Shown here piece after piece: positions 1-9,093 of a DNA stretch of 64,000 nucleotides. The position numbers were made by a program, and so were the translations under genes. The DNA comes from Heliomicrobium gestii. GTDB lineage: Bacteria > Bacillota > Desulfitobacteriia > Heliobacteriales > Heliobacteriaceae. The DNA is taken from contig NZ_WXEX01000013.1 of NCBI RefSeq assembly GCF_009877435.1, forward strand, positions 1 through 64,000. The letters run 5' to 3'. Under the pieces are notes generated by a model. That model ran no database searches. It had not been told where the DNA came from and worked only from the letters and a program-made list of their open reading frames with translations. Every line of letters begins with the position of its first letter. The first letter of the stretch is position 1.

Positions 1-28
1 CGTCACCGCTTGCCGGCGACATTTATAA

Positions 29-57
29 ATATTATCACCATTTTGTCGCAATTGCAA
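29..57 (-). promoter_or_regulatory. SigA-type promoter facing out of the window
   Basis: On the minus strand a TTGCAA (57-52) is separated by 17 bp from TAATAT (34-29). This is a good vegetative promoter. It points left, so it would drive a gene beyond the window edge. The rest of bases 1-165 is AT-rich and shows no gene. Confidence 0.5.
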
Positions 58-165
58 GAGATTTTTTTGCTGTAATTTTTACCACACGCTTCAAAACCCT
101 GTCTCGCGACACGAGATGTATCTTACCACTTCACGCTCGTCATGTCAATTGGAAAATTAACGATT

Positions 166-1341
166 TTACTCCAGATTTACGAGTTTCCCTGTCTCCCGTT
201 GCCGCCGCCAGAGCATCATGCTGCCGAGAATACCGGCGACACCCAATAGAAAGAGGACGAGCAACTGATATCCCACCGCGGATAGGGGCGCGCCTTTCAC
301 CCCGACGATGCGGAAAGCGGCCAGGTAGTGGGTCAAGGGAAGGCAGTTGGAAAAAGCGACGAGCGGCGCTGGCATCTTGCTCAAGGGCCAGGTGAAGCCG
401 GAGACCAGAAAGGACGGTGTGGCGATCAACAGGATGATCTGGTTGGCCCGCAGTTCGTCGGGCACAAGATTCGATACGATCAAGGCAATTCCTACTAGAG
501 ACACCGTAAAGGCAAGGGAGATCATAAATAAATCAAAGCCGGCGCCCAGAATGCTGATCTCGGTCAGTTGGTTTGCCAGGACGAGCATAAGGAAGCAGTT
601 AAACAGGCAGATCACAAAGTAGGGCAAGGCCTTGCCCAACACGACGGCCGTGACCGGCATCCGCGATGCGACGAGGATCATGTTGGTCCCCCGCTCCTTC
701 TCCCGGCAGAAGGCGCCCGACATGGTCGTCAGCATCACCTGTTGCAACACCGTCGCCACCAGGCCGAAGAGAAGAAAGACACGGTAGTTGTAAGCGGGGT
801 TATAGCCAACGCGGATGGTGGCGTTGATCGGCTGGAGCATCGCCTTGGCCTTCGCTGGCACGATGCCATTTGCTTCCATCATACGCAACGTAACGCCTGC
901 TGACACTGTCTGAAGAACCGTAGAGGTCCCTTTGGTCGCGCCGTTGGAGATGAGCATGTTGGTGCCATCGATCAGCGTCAACACCTGGGTCGACTTGCCT
1001 TCCTTGACATCGCGGTTCAGGTTCTCGGGAATGATGACGGCCACATCGGTCTCCCCGGTCTGGATCCGCTGTTCCGCCTCTTCCGTCGTGTTGACAAGCC
1101 CCTGGTAACGGAAGAGTTCCGATTGACCGTACATATTGATGATTTCCCGGCTTAAGGGGCTGCGATCATCATCGACAATGACCAGGTTCATCTCCGTCAC
1201 CCGCTGACCGTCGTACAGATAGGCGAAAAGCCCGAAGGTGATCAGCGGCGCCAGCAGGATCAAAAAGACCGTTCTCCGGTCCCGCAGGATATGGGTGAAT
1301 TCCTTTGCCGCCATCAACAGGATTTGTTGCGCCAGTTGCAT
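166..1341 (-). CDS. ABC-2 type transporter permease (YhhJ/YbhR-like)
   Basis: Integral membrane subunit of an ABC exporter, 391 aa. One N-terminal membrane helix (about residues 20-40) is followed by a large extracytoplasmic domain to about residue 190. Then come five hydrophobic segments, including a region near FCREKERGT, which is the cytoplasmic motif typical of ABC-2 permeases. The ATG at 1341 overlaps the stop of the upstream ATPase gene (ATGA), so I use it rather than a start 45 bases further upstream. Last gene of a HlyD-ATPase-permease operon. Family members export drugs, bile salts or other amphipathic compounds; the substrate is not evident here. Confidence 0.88.
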   Translation of the reverse strand: MQLAQQILLMAAKEFTHILRDRRTVFLILLAPLITFGLFAYLYDGQRVTEMNLVIVDDDRSPLSREIINMYGQSELFRYQGLVNTTEEAEQRIQTGETDVAVIIPENLNRDVKEGKSTQVLTLIDGTNMLISNGATKGTSTVLQTVSAGVTLRMMEANGIVPAKAKAMLQPINATIRVGYNPAYNYRVFLLFGLVATVLQQVMLTTMSGAFCREKERGTNMILVASRMPVTAVVLGKALPYFVICLFNCFLMLVLANQLTEISILGAGFDLFMISLAFTVSLVGIALIVSNLVPDELRANQIILLIATPSFLVSGFTWPLSKMPAPLVAFSNCLPLTHYLAAFRIVGVKGAPLSAVGYQLLVLFLLGVAGILGSMMLWRRQRETGKLVNLE

Positions 1342-1967
1342 CAGAATTCCCCCTTCCGATTGCCCAGATCGATCTGGCGGTGGCACCGCCCCACCTCATC
1401 GCGGTTGTGACTGAGAAAGGCGATGGCGCGCACCGGATGGGCCTCAGCGGCGCAGCTCTCGGCGAGGACCTGCCAAAAGCGTTCCCGCTCGCGCGAGGGC
1501 ATCTCCCGCGTGGCTTCATCGAGAATGATCAAGTCGGGATCAACGGACAGAAAGGCGGCCAATTGCAGAAACATCTTGCCCGTAAAGGACAGCGCGGCGG
1601 CGCGCCTTTTTGCCTGGTCTTGGAGGTGGCAAAAGGACAAGAGACCCTCCATCCGCCCGTCGATCTGCCGCTCGGGAACGGAAAAGGCGCTGGCCACGAA
1701 GCGGACATTCTCCTCCACCGTCAAATCGGCATAGAGGAAAAAACGCTCGGGCACAAAACCGACGCGCCCGCAATGGAGGTTTACCTCACCAGCCGTCGGT
1801 CGAGTCAGTCCGGTCATCACCTGAAAGAGCGACCAGCGGGCATCGCCGTCAGGCAGATAGATGCCCGTCAACCCCGCGTCTTCAATATGTAAGGAGATGT
1901 CTTGCAGCAGCGGCCGATCGGGCCGCCCGAGCGAGACATTTTTCAATTCCAACAGCGTCTGTGCCAT
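1341..1967 (-). CDS. ABC transporter ATPase-like subunit with degenerate Walker A
   Basis: 208 aa, placed where the nucleotide-binding subunit of the exporter is expected, and aligning along its length with single YbhF/RbbA-type ABC domains. The Walker A loop is lost: around residues 38-46 it reads LPDGDARWS where GPDGAGKTT is expected. The Q-loop Gln is Glu (VPERF, about 74), and the signature is LSFTG (126-130) instead of LSGGM. Walker B (LIILDE, 146-151) and a switch His (LSHN, 187) remain. It is therefore unlikely to bind and hydrolyse ATP in the usual way. There is no frameshift or stop, and the gene is tightly packed in the operon (16 bp after hlyD, 4 bp overlap with the permease), so it appears to be kept as a protein. 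Confidence 0.85.
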   Translation of the reverse strand: MAQTLLELKNVSLGRPDRPLLQDISLHIEDAGLTGIYLPDGDARWSLFQVMTGLTRPTAGEVNLHCGRVGFVPERFFLYADLTVEENVRFVASAFSVPERQIDGRMEGLLSFCHLQDQAKRRAAALSFTGKMFLQLAAFLSVDPDLIILDEATREMPSRERERFWQVLAESCAAEAHPVRAIAFLSHNRDEVGRCHRQIDLGNRKGEF

Positions 1968-1983
1968 CGGCTATCCACCGCCC

Positions 1984-3141
1984 TTACCGGCTGGAACCGG
2001 TCGTTCCCGCCGGGAGATACACCTTGGCTGTCATCCCCTGTTTGAGGATGCCTTCGGGGTTGGGCAGTTCCACCTTGATGCCGAAGGTTTTTCGATCAAA
2101 GTCTCCCATGTCGTGGCTGGCTTTTTTCGTGGCAAAGTCGGCGCTGGCGCTGATCCAGGTGAGTTTGCCGGTCAGCCGGTTTTCCAGGCCTTCGACGGAA
2201 ACGCTGATCTCCTGATCCTGTTTCAGCTTCGTTACCTGTTCTTCAGGCACATTGGCCTTGACCCAGACGGTGTCGATATCGACCACGGTGACGATGGGCA
2301 GCCCGGCCGCCACCATTTCCCCCGCTTGCACCAACTTCGCCGTGACGACACCCTTTTGCGGCGCCCGGATCACCGTGTTGTCCACCATGGCCTGGGCGGC
2401 GTCAACCGTCGCCTGGGCCTGATCGGTCACCGCCGCCTTCAACGGCACCTGAATCCGGGAGGCGACAGCCAGCTGCAAGGATGCGGCGGCCTGATCGACC
2501 TGCGCCTGCGCCGCGTCGATTTCTTCCTGCCGGGCGCCCGCCTCGATGAGAGACAGTTTTTCCTTCGCCATGTTTAAAGTGGCCTGCGCGGCATCGGTCG
2601 CCGACTGGGCGTCATCCCGTAGCTTGGTCGACGCGGCGCCGCTTTCAAAGAGCTTCACCGTTCGATCAAGGTTCAACTTGGCATTGTCATAGGCGGTCTG
2701 GGCCTGATCGACGGCCGCCCGCGCCTGTCCAATCTCTTGGGGACGAGCGCCGTTTTTCAAACCGTCCAACTTCGCCCGAGCGGCATCGAGTACCGCCTTG
2801 GCCTGGTCCACTTGTCGATCGACCGTATCTGCCGTCAGTGTATGACCATACTGCGCCTGCACCAGGGTCGCTTTGGCCTGATTCAATTGCTCCGCCAGTT
2901 CGCGACTTTCGAGGCGAGCCACGATTTGCCCGGCTTCCACACGGTCACCCTCTTTGACGAGAACCTCCTGCACCCGGCCGGCGATCTTGGGCGCAATGCT
3001 GAATTCCGTTCCCTCCAGATAACCGGTCGCCGGCTCGCCCGCTTTCACCTTTGCCCGCGAAGCCCAGGGAAAAACGGTGAAACCGATGGCCGTGAACAGC
3101 ACTGCGCCGATGGCGATGGCAACCGTCAGCCGCTTGTTCAT
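1984..3141 (-). CDS. HlyD-family membrane fusion (periplasmic adaptor) protein
   Basis: 385 aa adaptor of an ABC exporter. An N-terminal membrane anchor (about residues 8-28) is followed by a lipoyl-like beta domain (GTEFSIAPKIAGRV, then VKEGDRVEAGQ). A long, Ala/Gln-rich alpha-helical coiled coil (about 95-235) comes next, then the second lipoyl half (VIRAPQKGVVTAK) and a beta-barrel. The start has a GAGGTG ribosome site 8 bp upstream. First gene of the operon with the ATPase-like and permease genes. It lies directly behind a promoter carrying a TetR-type operator, so it is probably repressed by the upstream TetR protein. Similar to E. coli YhiI/YbhG. Confidence 0.9.
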   Translation of the reverse strand: MNKRLTVAIAIGAVLFTAIGFTVFPWASRAKVKAGEPATGYLEGTEFSIAPKIAGRVQEVLVKEGDRVEAGQIVARLESRELAEQLNQAKATLVQAQYGHTLTADTVDRQVDQAKAVLDAARAKLDGLKNGARPQEIGQARAAVDQAQTAYDNAKLNLDRTVKLFESGAASTKLRDDAQSATDAAQATLNMAKEKLSLIEAGARQEEIDAAQAQVDQAAASLQLAVASRIQVPLKAAVTDQAQATVDAAQAMVDNTVIRAPQKGVVTAKLVQAGEMVAAGLPIVTVVDIDTVWVKANVPEEQVTKLKQDQEISVSVEGLENRLTGKLTWISASADFATKKASHDMGDFDRKTFGIKVELPNPEGILKQGMTAKVYLPAGTTGSSR

Positions 3142-3162
3142 GGTATATTCACCTCTTTATGT

Positions 3163-3222
3163 ACTGACTGGTCAGTTTAATTTGATACCTTGATTATAGA
3201 GCCACAATCTCGGGGTCGTCAA
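3163..3222 (-). promoter_or_regulatory. Promoter and TetR-type operator of the exporter operon
   Basis: Minus-strand TTGACG (3222-3217), an 18 bp spacer and a perfect TATAAT (3198-3193) form a strong SigA promoter. At 3163-3176 lies the inverted repeat ACTGAC-TG-GTCAGT, which would fall about 10-23 bases after the transcription start. Its sequence and placement match operators of AcrR/TetR-type repressors; the tetR gene is the next gene upstream. Confidence 0.8.
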
Positions 3223-3284
3223 CTGATAAACACGTTTGCCTTCGCCGGTCAATGACCGACCCCCGTTCGTTCCGCCGGCGATGG

Positions 3285-3327
3285 GAAAACAGAAAAGGAC
3301 CGCCAGTTGTCGTTCCAGGCGGTCCTT
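3285..3327 (-). terminator. Rho-independent terminator of tetR
   Basis: A perfect 10 bp stem (AAGGACCGCC 3295-3304 with GGCGGTCCTT 3318-3327) with a 13-base loop. On the minus strand it is followed by the T-rich stretch TTCTGTTTTCCC. It separates tetR from the exporter operon. Confidence 0.85.
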
Positions 3328-3432
3328 CCCTCATCCCTATTATATGACGTTGTTCCCTGTCGATCAATGAGCGGCCATAATTTTGAGGCCTTTCGCTTTT
3401 ATGCGGCTCTTTTCATCGCTCATGCTTCGGCC

Positions 3433-4014
3433 TTATGGCTTGCTCGTCCCCTGCGACCTTGCTCCATGGACATACTGTTGAAACAGAAAATCCCCAAGTT
3501 GTTCACAGTTGATCGCTTCGCCGTCGAGGATCACCCGCAAGGCGACGACCGAGACGAGACCGAAGAGTCCTGTCGCCGAGAGCTCCGCCGGCATGGGGCG
3601 CAGTTGGCCTTGTTCCATGCCCGACAGGATGATGCCTGACAGGTGGTTGTAGAACTGGTGGAGGAATTGGCGAAACTGGGTTTGACGCTCCCGGTTAAAC
3701 CAGACGCCCACCAGCATCAGTTGGCAGAAATCGCGGTTCTGATCAAAAAAGCGGACCAGCGCATGGATCGCCTGGCGCAGTTGTTCGATGGGATCCTCTG
3801 TGCCAGCGACGGCTTCGCGGATGTATTCGGATAGTCGTTCGGTCCCTTCCTCCATCAAAAAGGCGATCAGATCTTCCTTGCCGTCAAAATGATAGTACAA
3901 GGTGCCTTTGGCCACACCGGACCGCTCGGCCACCTCGTCCATCGTCGCTCGATCAAAGCCCTTTTCGGCAAAGATATCGACGGCGCCCTGAAAAATCTGC
4001 TCCACCTTGCGCAT
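3433..4014 (-). CDS. TetR/AcrR-family transcriptional regulator
   Basis: 193 aa. The N-terminal helix-turn-helix is typical: about residues 10-45, with TMDEVAERSGVAKGTLYYHF. It is followed by an all-helical ligand-binding/dimer domain similar to the YcnC/RutR-type C-terminal domains. A GAGGGG ribosome site lies 5 bp before the ATG. It sits upstream of the HlyD/ABC exporter operon, whose promoter carries a TetR-type operator, so it is very probably the local repressor. The inducing ligand cannot be told from sequence. Confidence 0.92.
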   Translation of the reverse strand: MRKVEQIFQGAVDIFAEKGFDRATMDEVAERSGVAKGTLYYHFDGKEDLIAFLMEEGTERLSEYIREAVAGTEDPIEQLRQAIHALVRFFDQNRDFCQLMLVGVWFNRERQTQFRQFLHQFYNHLSGIILSGMEQGQLRPMPAELSATGLFGLVSVVALRVILDGEAINCEQLGDFLFQQYVHGARSQGTSKP

Positions 4015-4082
4015 GGCTGCCCCTCTTTCCCCGTCTGCCGCTCTTCACTGTCAATCCGCCGGGTCATCCCCGCTAGAAGGTA

Positions 4083-4094
4083 TCTCTCGAGAGA
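4083..4094. other. 12 bp palindrome between gyrA and tetR
   Basis: TCTCTCGAGAGA is a perfect palindrome in the 106-base gap between gyrA and tetR. A TTGACA (minus strand, about 20 bases upstream of it in the tetR direction) may be the -35 of a tetR promoter. The palindrome is not followed by a T-run, so it looks more like a protein site than a terminator. It does not resemble the operator in front of hlyD. Confidence 0.3.
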
Positions 4095-4120
4095 GTATGC
4101 TGTGTCAACACCGTTTAGGA

Positions 4121-6571
4121 TTACTCGTCGTCATCGTCCCGCATGGCGACGCGGGCGAGGGCGACCACCTTGTCGTTGGCGCTCATGCGCATGATGTTCA
4201 CGCCCTGGGTGACACGGCCAAGGATGCTGATCTCATCGACATTTAAGCGGATGATGACGCCCTCGGCAGAGATGACCATCAACTCGTCGCCCGGTCGGAC
4301 CACCTTGATGCCCGCCATCAAACCGGTCTTGTTGGTGAGGCGCATGGCCAGGATGCCCTTGCCGCCGCGGTTTTGTTTGCGGTACTCCGTCAGAGGCGTC
4401 CGTTTGCCCATGCCCAGTTCGGTGATCATCAGCAGCTCATCGTCATCCTTGACCGCGTCGAGGGCGACGACAAAGTCTCCATGGGCCAGTTCGATGCCTT
4501 TGACACCGCGGGCCGTCCGGCCCATCTCCCGCACATCTGTCTCGTTGAAGCGAACGGCGTTGCCGTTGCGGGTGGCCAGCAGGATGTCGCTCTGCCCGTC
4601 GGTGAGCTTGACGCCGATCAACTCGTCGCCGTCATCAAGGGTCAGGGCGATCAGGCCCTCCTTGCGCGCCGTGTGATAGTGCTGGAGGGAGGTCTTCTTG
4701 ACGATGCCGCTGCGGGTGGCCGTGAAGAGGTACTGATCGGCGGCAAACTCCTTGACCGGGATGACGGCGTTGACCTTCTCGTCGCCGGTGATCGCCAGCA
4801 GGTTGACGATGGCCGTCCCCTTGGCTGTCCGCGACGCCTCGGGGATTTCGTGGGTCTTCAGGCGGTAGACCTTGCCTCGATCGGTGAAAAAGAGCAGGGT
4901 GTGATGGGTCGTGGTGACAAAGAGGTGCTCCACAAAGTCGTCCTCTTTCGTCCCCATCCCGGTGACCCCCCGGCCGCCCCGGCGCTGGGCCTTGTATGTA
5001 TTGACGGGCAGGCGCTTGATGTAGCCGTTGTGGGTGATGGTGATGACAGCGTCCTCTTCGGCGATCAGGTCCTCCACATCGATATCGGCGCCGCCGCCGG
5101 TGATCTCGGTCCGGCGGGGATCGGCAAATTTATCCTTGATGTCCGAGATCTCTTTTTTGATGATATCCAAGACCATTTTCTCGGAATTGAGGACAGCGCG
5201 AAAATAGGCGATGCTCGATAACAACTCCTGATACTCGTTCTCGATCTTTTCGCGTTCCAGGCCGGCCAGGCGTTTGAGGCGCATGTCCAGGATGGCTTGC
5301 GCCTGCTTTTCGCTGAGGCGAAACTCTTCCATCAGGATGGGCCGGGCCTCATCCTCTGTCCGGGAGGTGCGGATGATCTCGATGATGCGGTCGATGTTGT
5401 CGATGGCGATGCGCAGGCCTTCGAGGATGTGGGCGCGCGCCTCGGCCTTCTCCAGATCAAAACGGGTCCGGCGGACGATGACGTCTTTTTGATGTTCCAG
5501 GTAGTAGTAGAGCATGTCGCGCAGGTTAAGGACCTTGGGCACGCCCTCGACAAGGGCCAGCATGTTGACGCCGAAGGTCTCCTGCATCTGGGTGTACTTG
5601 AAGAGCTGGTTGAGGACGATCTGGGGATTGACGTCGCGGCGCAGCTCGATGACGATCTGCATGCCCCGCCGGTCCGATTCGTCGCGCAGGTCGGTGATGC
5701 CATCGACGCGTTTGTCCCGCACCAGTTCGGCGATGCGCTCCAGCAGTCGCGACTTGTTCACCTGATAGGGAATTTCATGGACGAGGATGCGCATCTTGTT
5801 GCCGTTCATCTTTTCGATGCGGGCTTTGGCGCGCATGATGATGGAGCCCCGACCGGTTGTGTAGGCCTGGCGGATGGCATCCCGTCCCATGATCAATGCG
5901 CCGGTGGGGAAGTCGGGGCCCTTGACGACCTTCATCAGATCCTCGACGCCGACCGTCGGGTTTTCGATCATCATGACGACGGCGTCGATCAACTCCGTAA
6001 GGTTGTGGGGCGGGATATTGGTGGCCATGCCGACAGCGATGCCCGAGGAACCGTTTAAGAGCAGGTTGGGCACCCGCGACGGCAGGACCGTCGGTTCCTC
6101 GCGCTTGTCGTCATAGTTGGGTTTGAAATCGACGGTGTTCTTGTCGATGTCGGCCAGGATGTGGCTCGTGATCTTGGCCATGCGCAATTCCGTATACCGC
6201 ATGGCCGCCGCCGGATCGCCGTCGACGGAGCCGAAGTTGCCGTGGCCGTCGACGAGCATGTAGCGGGTGGAAAAAGGCTGCGCCAACCGGACAGTGGCGT
6301 CATAGATGGCCGCATCGCCGTGGGGATGGTAGCGGCCCATGACGTCACCGACGAGACCGGCCGATTTGCTGTAGGGCTTGTCAGGGGTCCGGCCTGTTTC
6401 ATAGAGGGTATAGAGAATCCGGCGATGAACAGGCTTGAGCCCGTCTCGCACATCGGGCAAGGCCCGGGAAACGATGACGCTCATGGAGTAATCGAGGAAG
6501 GATTTCTTCATCTCGTCTTCAAGTTTGATGGGTACGATTTTTCCGACTATATCTGACATTGGAGTGTTCAC
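4121..6571 (-). CDS. gyrA: DNA gyrase subunit A
   Basis: 816 aa, normal length. Breakage-reunion domain with the catalytic Tyr at about 126 (AAMRYTE), followed by a six-bladed C-terminal DNA-wrapping domain. The GyrA-box QRRGGRG separates it from ParC. In the quinolone-binding helix the sequence is [11 protein letters not shown]: Ala87 replaces the Ser found at E. coli position 83, while the acidic residue (Asp91) is kept. The start has AGGTG 8 bp upstream and a strong promoter. In many Firmicutes gyrA directly follows gyrB; here the two are about 22 kb apart, with the metabolic operons between them. Confidence 0.98.
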   Translation of the reverse strand: MNTPMSDIVGKIVPIKLEDEMKKSFLDYSMSVIVSRALPDVRDGLKPVHRRILYTLYETGRTPDKPYSKSAGLVGDVMGRYHPHGDAAIYDATVRLAQPFSTRYMLVDGHGNFGSVDGDPAAAMRYTELRMAKITSHILADIDKNTVDFKPNYDDKREEPTVLPSRVPNLLLNGSSGIAVGMATNIPPHNLTELIDAVVMMIENPTVGVEDLMKVVKGPDFPTGALIMGRDAIRQAYTTGRGSIIMRAKARIEKMNGNKMRILVHEIPYQVNKSRLLERIAELVRDKRVDGITDLRDESDRRGMQIVIELRRDVNPQIVLNQLFKYTQMQETFGVNMLALVEGVPKVLNLRDMLYYYLEHQKDVIVRRTRFDLEKAEARAHILEGLRIAIDNIDRIIEIIRTSRTEDEARPILMEEFRLSEKQAQAILDMRLKRLAGLEREKIENEYQELLSSIAYFRAVLNSEKMVLDIIKKEISDIKDKFADPRRTEITGGGADIDVEDLIAEEDAVITITHNGYIKRLPVNTYKAQRRGGRGVTGMGTKEDDFVEHLFVTTTHHTLLFFTDRGKVYRLKTHEIPEASRTAKGTAIVNLLAITGDEKVNAVIPVKEFAADQYLFTATRSGIVKKTSLQHYHTARKEGLIALTLDDGDELIGVKLTDGQSDILLATRNGNAVRFNETDVREMGRTARGVKGIELAHGDFVVALDAVKDDDELLMITELGMGKRTPLTEYRKQNRGGKGILAMRLTNKTGLMAGIKVVRPGDELMVISAEGVIIRLNVDEISILGRVTQGVNIMRMSANDKVVALARVAMRDDDDE

Positions 6572-6621
6572 CTCATGTCATATTCCGTGCGATGTCCGCG
6601 TATACGGTGCTCATCTTTACT

Positions 6622-6650
6622 ATTATAACCAATGTTGCCGCCTCTTTCAA
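6622..6650 (-). promoter_or_regulatory. gyrA promoter
   Basis: Minus-strand TTGAAA (6650-6645), exactly 17 bp, then TATAAT (6627-6622), about 50 bases before the gyrA start codon. Near-consensus SigA promoter. The remainder of the 294-base gap up to 6866 carries the leader of the divergent liv operon, for which I found no convincing promoter. Confidence 0.8.
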
Positions 6651-6865
6651 AGGTTGCCTGGTTGGCGCCTCTTGCACAGGGCCAAGGGGCCTGTTTTCAC
6701 TTTTTTCTCCGCCGCCAGCAGGAATAACGGGGACAGGGTTGAATATATGTTTTCTGAATTTACTGATTATTCTATCAAATTAAACGAAGGGGGTGGTGTC
6801 TCTCCGTTGGCCTGGATCCTGACCGGCAAAAGTTAAAAAACCATTTGGAAAGGAAGGCTGCGCAA

Positions 6866-8110
6866 ATGATTTCGTGGCGCCATGGCTCACTCGCCCGCTC
6901 GATCGGCGGAATGTCCATCCTCTGTATGTTGACGGCGACGCTCCTGGCCGGCTGTGGCGGGGGTAGCAGCCTCGCGGCGAAAACCGGCGGCGGATCAGCC
7001 GGCAACAGCGCCGGCAAGGGGATCAAGATCGGCGCTCTTGTCGACAAGTCCGGAAAAGGCGCCGACTGGGGAAAGAAAAATGAGATCGCCGCCAAAATCG
7101 CCGTCGACGAGATCAACGCAGCCGGCGGCATCAACGGTTCCAAAATTGAACTGGTCGTCAAAGACACGGGCGGAAAAAACGAGGAGGCCGTCAACCTGAC
7201 GCGCACCCTCGCCGAAGAGGGCGTCGCCGCCATCGTCGGTCCCTTTTTCAGCGGCGAATGCGAGGTGGCCTTTCCCCAGGCCAACAAGCTGAGTGTTCCC
7301 ATCATCTCTCCCTCGTCCGCCAAGGCCGGCGTCTCCGAGAAAAACCGCCCCTGGGCCTTTCGCAACAGCATGACCGACGACAAACTGCTCCATGACGCCA
7401 CGCCGCGCTTTGTCAACGCCTATAACGTCAAGGCGGTGGCCGTCATCCATGATGAAAAAGACGCCTGGTCCAAAGCGGTCGGCACGACCGATCTCCCCCG
7501 CGAATTCAAGGCCCTCGGCGTCACCATCGTCAACGAGGGCAACTTCCTGACCTATAAGACGGGCGAGACCAACTTCGCCGCCATCGTCACCCAGATCAAG
7601 ACGCTGAACCCCGACGCCATCGCCTTCGGCGGTCTCTACAACGAAGCGGCCAGCTTTGCCAAGGAGATGGAGCGCCAGGGCCTGAAAAAACCGCTCCTCG
7701 GCGGCGTGGGCATGTACTCGGCCGCCCTGATCCAACAGGGGGGCAAGGCGGTCGAGGATTTTGTGGCCACTTCCTGTTTCAACGTCTACACCGACAATGC
7801 CCGGGTGAAATCCTTCGTCGACAAGTTCAAGCCGGAAGCCGCCAAGATCACCCCGGCCGATGACCTGCCGGGCAGCTTCGAGGCCCAGTTCTATGAGACC
7901 TTTTCCATGCTCGCCGACGTGCTCAAGAAGGCGAACAAAACCGACGCCAGCCCGGTGGCGGAGCTGCGCGGCGCCGTCAAGGACGGCCTGTCGGGCCTGA
8001 AAGACTTCGAGGGCGTGACGGGCAAAACCAGCATGGACGAGAAGGGGGACGGCGTCAAGGCCAATTACCCCATGGTCGTCAAAAACGGCAAATACGAGGT
8101 GTTGAAGTAA
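6866..8110 (+). CDS. Branched-chain amino acid-type ABC transporter, substrate-binding lipoprotein
   Basis: 414 aa extracellular solute receptor of the LivJ/LivK family (Peripla_BP_6). The signal peptide ends in the lipobox LLAGC (Cys about 31), so it is lipid-anchored. The mature part begins IKIGALVDKSGKGADWG and contains AAGGINGSKIELVVKDTGG, the usual start of this fold. AAGGAAGG stands 8 bp before the ATG at 6866; an in-frame TTG 21 bases earlier lacks one. First gene of the livKHMGF operon. The family takes up Leu/Ile/Val but also amides, urea and aromatic or short acids. With acid-degradation genes nearby, a carboxylate substrate is possible. Confidence 0.9.
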   Translation: MISWRHGSLARSIGGMSILCMLTATLLAGCGGGSSLAAKTGGGSAGNSAGKGIKIGALVDKSGKGADWGKKNEIAAKIAVDEINAAGGINGSKIELVVKDTGGKNEEAVNLTRTLAEEGVAAIVGPFFSGECEVAFPQANKLSVPIISPSSAKAGVSEKNRPWAFRNSMTDDKLLHDATPRFVNAYNVKAVAVIHDEKDAWSKAVGTTDLPREFKALGVTIVNEGNFLTYKTGETNFAAIVTQIKTLNPDAIAFGGLYNEAASFAKEMERQGLKKPLLGGVGMYSAALIQQGGKAVEDFVATSCFNVYTDNARVKSFVDKFKPEAAKITPADDLPGSFEAQFYETFSMLADVLKKANKTDASPVAELRGAVKDGLSGLKDFEGVTGKTSMDEKGDGVKANYPMVVKNGKYEVLK

Positions 8111-8130
8111 CCGGCGGTGGACAGTTGCAG

Positions 8131-8173
8131 AGGGGGAACGCCGCCACCCGGCAGGGTCTGTGGCGTTCCCCCT
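8131..8173 (+). terminator. Hairpin between the binding protein and permease genes
   Basis: A perfect 12 bp stem (AGGGGGAACGCC 8131-8142, GGCGTTCCCCCT 8162-8173) lies in the 96-base gap inside the liv operon. It is followed only by TTCC, so it is more likely a partial terminator or an mRNA-stabilising 3' stem. Either would raise the receptor level over that of the permeases. Confidence 0.55.
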
Positions 8174-8206
8174 TTCCATTCGCATTGTTGAAACGGGGGA
8201 TGGCCC

Positions 8207-9088
8207 ATGCTGCTGCTTCAGCAAATCGTAAACGGTGTGATGCAGGGCAGCATTTATGCCCTCGTCGCCATCGGTTACTCCCTGGTCTTCGGCCTCTTGA
8301 ACCTGCTCAACCTGGCCCATGGGGAGTTGTTCATGCTGTCCGGTTTTATCGGGCTTTTCCTGATGTCCCATTTTGAGTTTCCCCTGTGGCTCGCCCTTCC
8401 GTTGACGATGGTGGCCGCCGGCGCCATCGGCGTCGGCGTCGAGGCGCTCTGTTTCCGTCCCATCAAGAAAGAGCACCACCTGGCGCCGATCGTCAGCACC
8501 ATCGCCTTCGGATCGGTCCTGGTCAACAGCATGGTCAATCTCGTCGGTTCGGAGCCGCAGGTCTTTCCCGCTCACGTGGAAATCCCCGACATCGCCCTCG
8601 GCGCTCTGCTGATCAGCGGTTCCCAATTGCTCAGCTTTGTCATCGCCGTCGCCTTGATGGTGCTCCTTTCTTACATCGTGGAAAAGACGAAGCTCGGCCG
8701 GGCGATCCGGGCGATGGCCGAAAATGAAAAGGCCGCCCAGATCCTCGGCGTCAATGTGCGCAAGACGGTGATGATCACCTTTTTCATCTCCGCCGCCCTG
8801 GCCGGCATCGCCGGCATCCTGGTGGGCCTGCGCTTCGGCAAGCTGAGCCCCTTCATCGGCGCCACCATCGGCCTCAAGGCCTTGGCGGTCATGGTCATCG
8901 GCGGCCTCGGCAACATCTACGGCGCCATGCTGGCCGGATTGATCCTGGGCGTCCTCGAAGCGGCCACCGTCGTCATCCCCGGCCTCTCCCCCTATGTGGA
9001 CGCCGTCATCTGGGGATTCCTCGTCTTCATCCTGCTCTTTAAACCGACAGGGCTCCTGGGCACACGGGTCCAGACGGAAAGGGTGTGA
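8207..9088 (+). CDS. livH: Branched-chain-type ABC transporter permease LivH
   Basis: 293 aa inner-membrane permease, about eight hydrophobic segments. It begins with the family hallmark NGVMQGSIYALVAIGYSLVFG and contains the cytoplasmic coupling motif near GRAIRAMAENEKAAQILGVN. A GGGGGA ribosome site precedes the ATG by 7 bp. The stop (GTGTGA) lies just ahead of livM. It forms the membrane channel with LivM, energised by LivG and LivF. Confidence 0.93.
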   Translation: MLLLQQIVNGVMQGSIYALVAIGYSLVFGLLNLLNLAHGELFMLSGFIGLFLMSHFEFPLWLALPLTMVAAGAIGVGVEALCFRPIKKEHHLAPIVSTIAFGSVLVNSMVNLVGSEPQVFPAHVEIPDIALGALLISGSQLLSFVIAVALMVLLSYIVEKTKLGRAIRAMAENEKAAQILGVNVRKTVMITFFISAALAGIAGILVGLRFGKLSPFIGATIGLKALAVMVIGGLGNIYGAMLAGLILGVLEAATVVIPGLSPYVDAVIWGFLVFILLFKPTGLLGTRVQTERV

Positions 9089-9093
9089 GCGGG

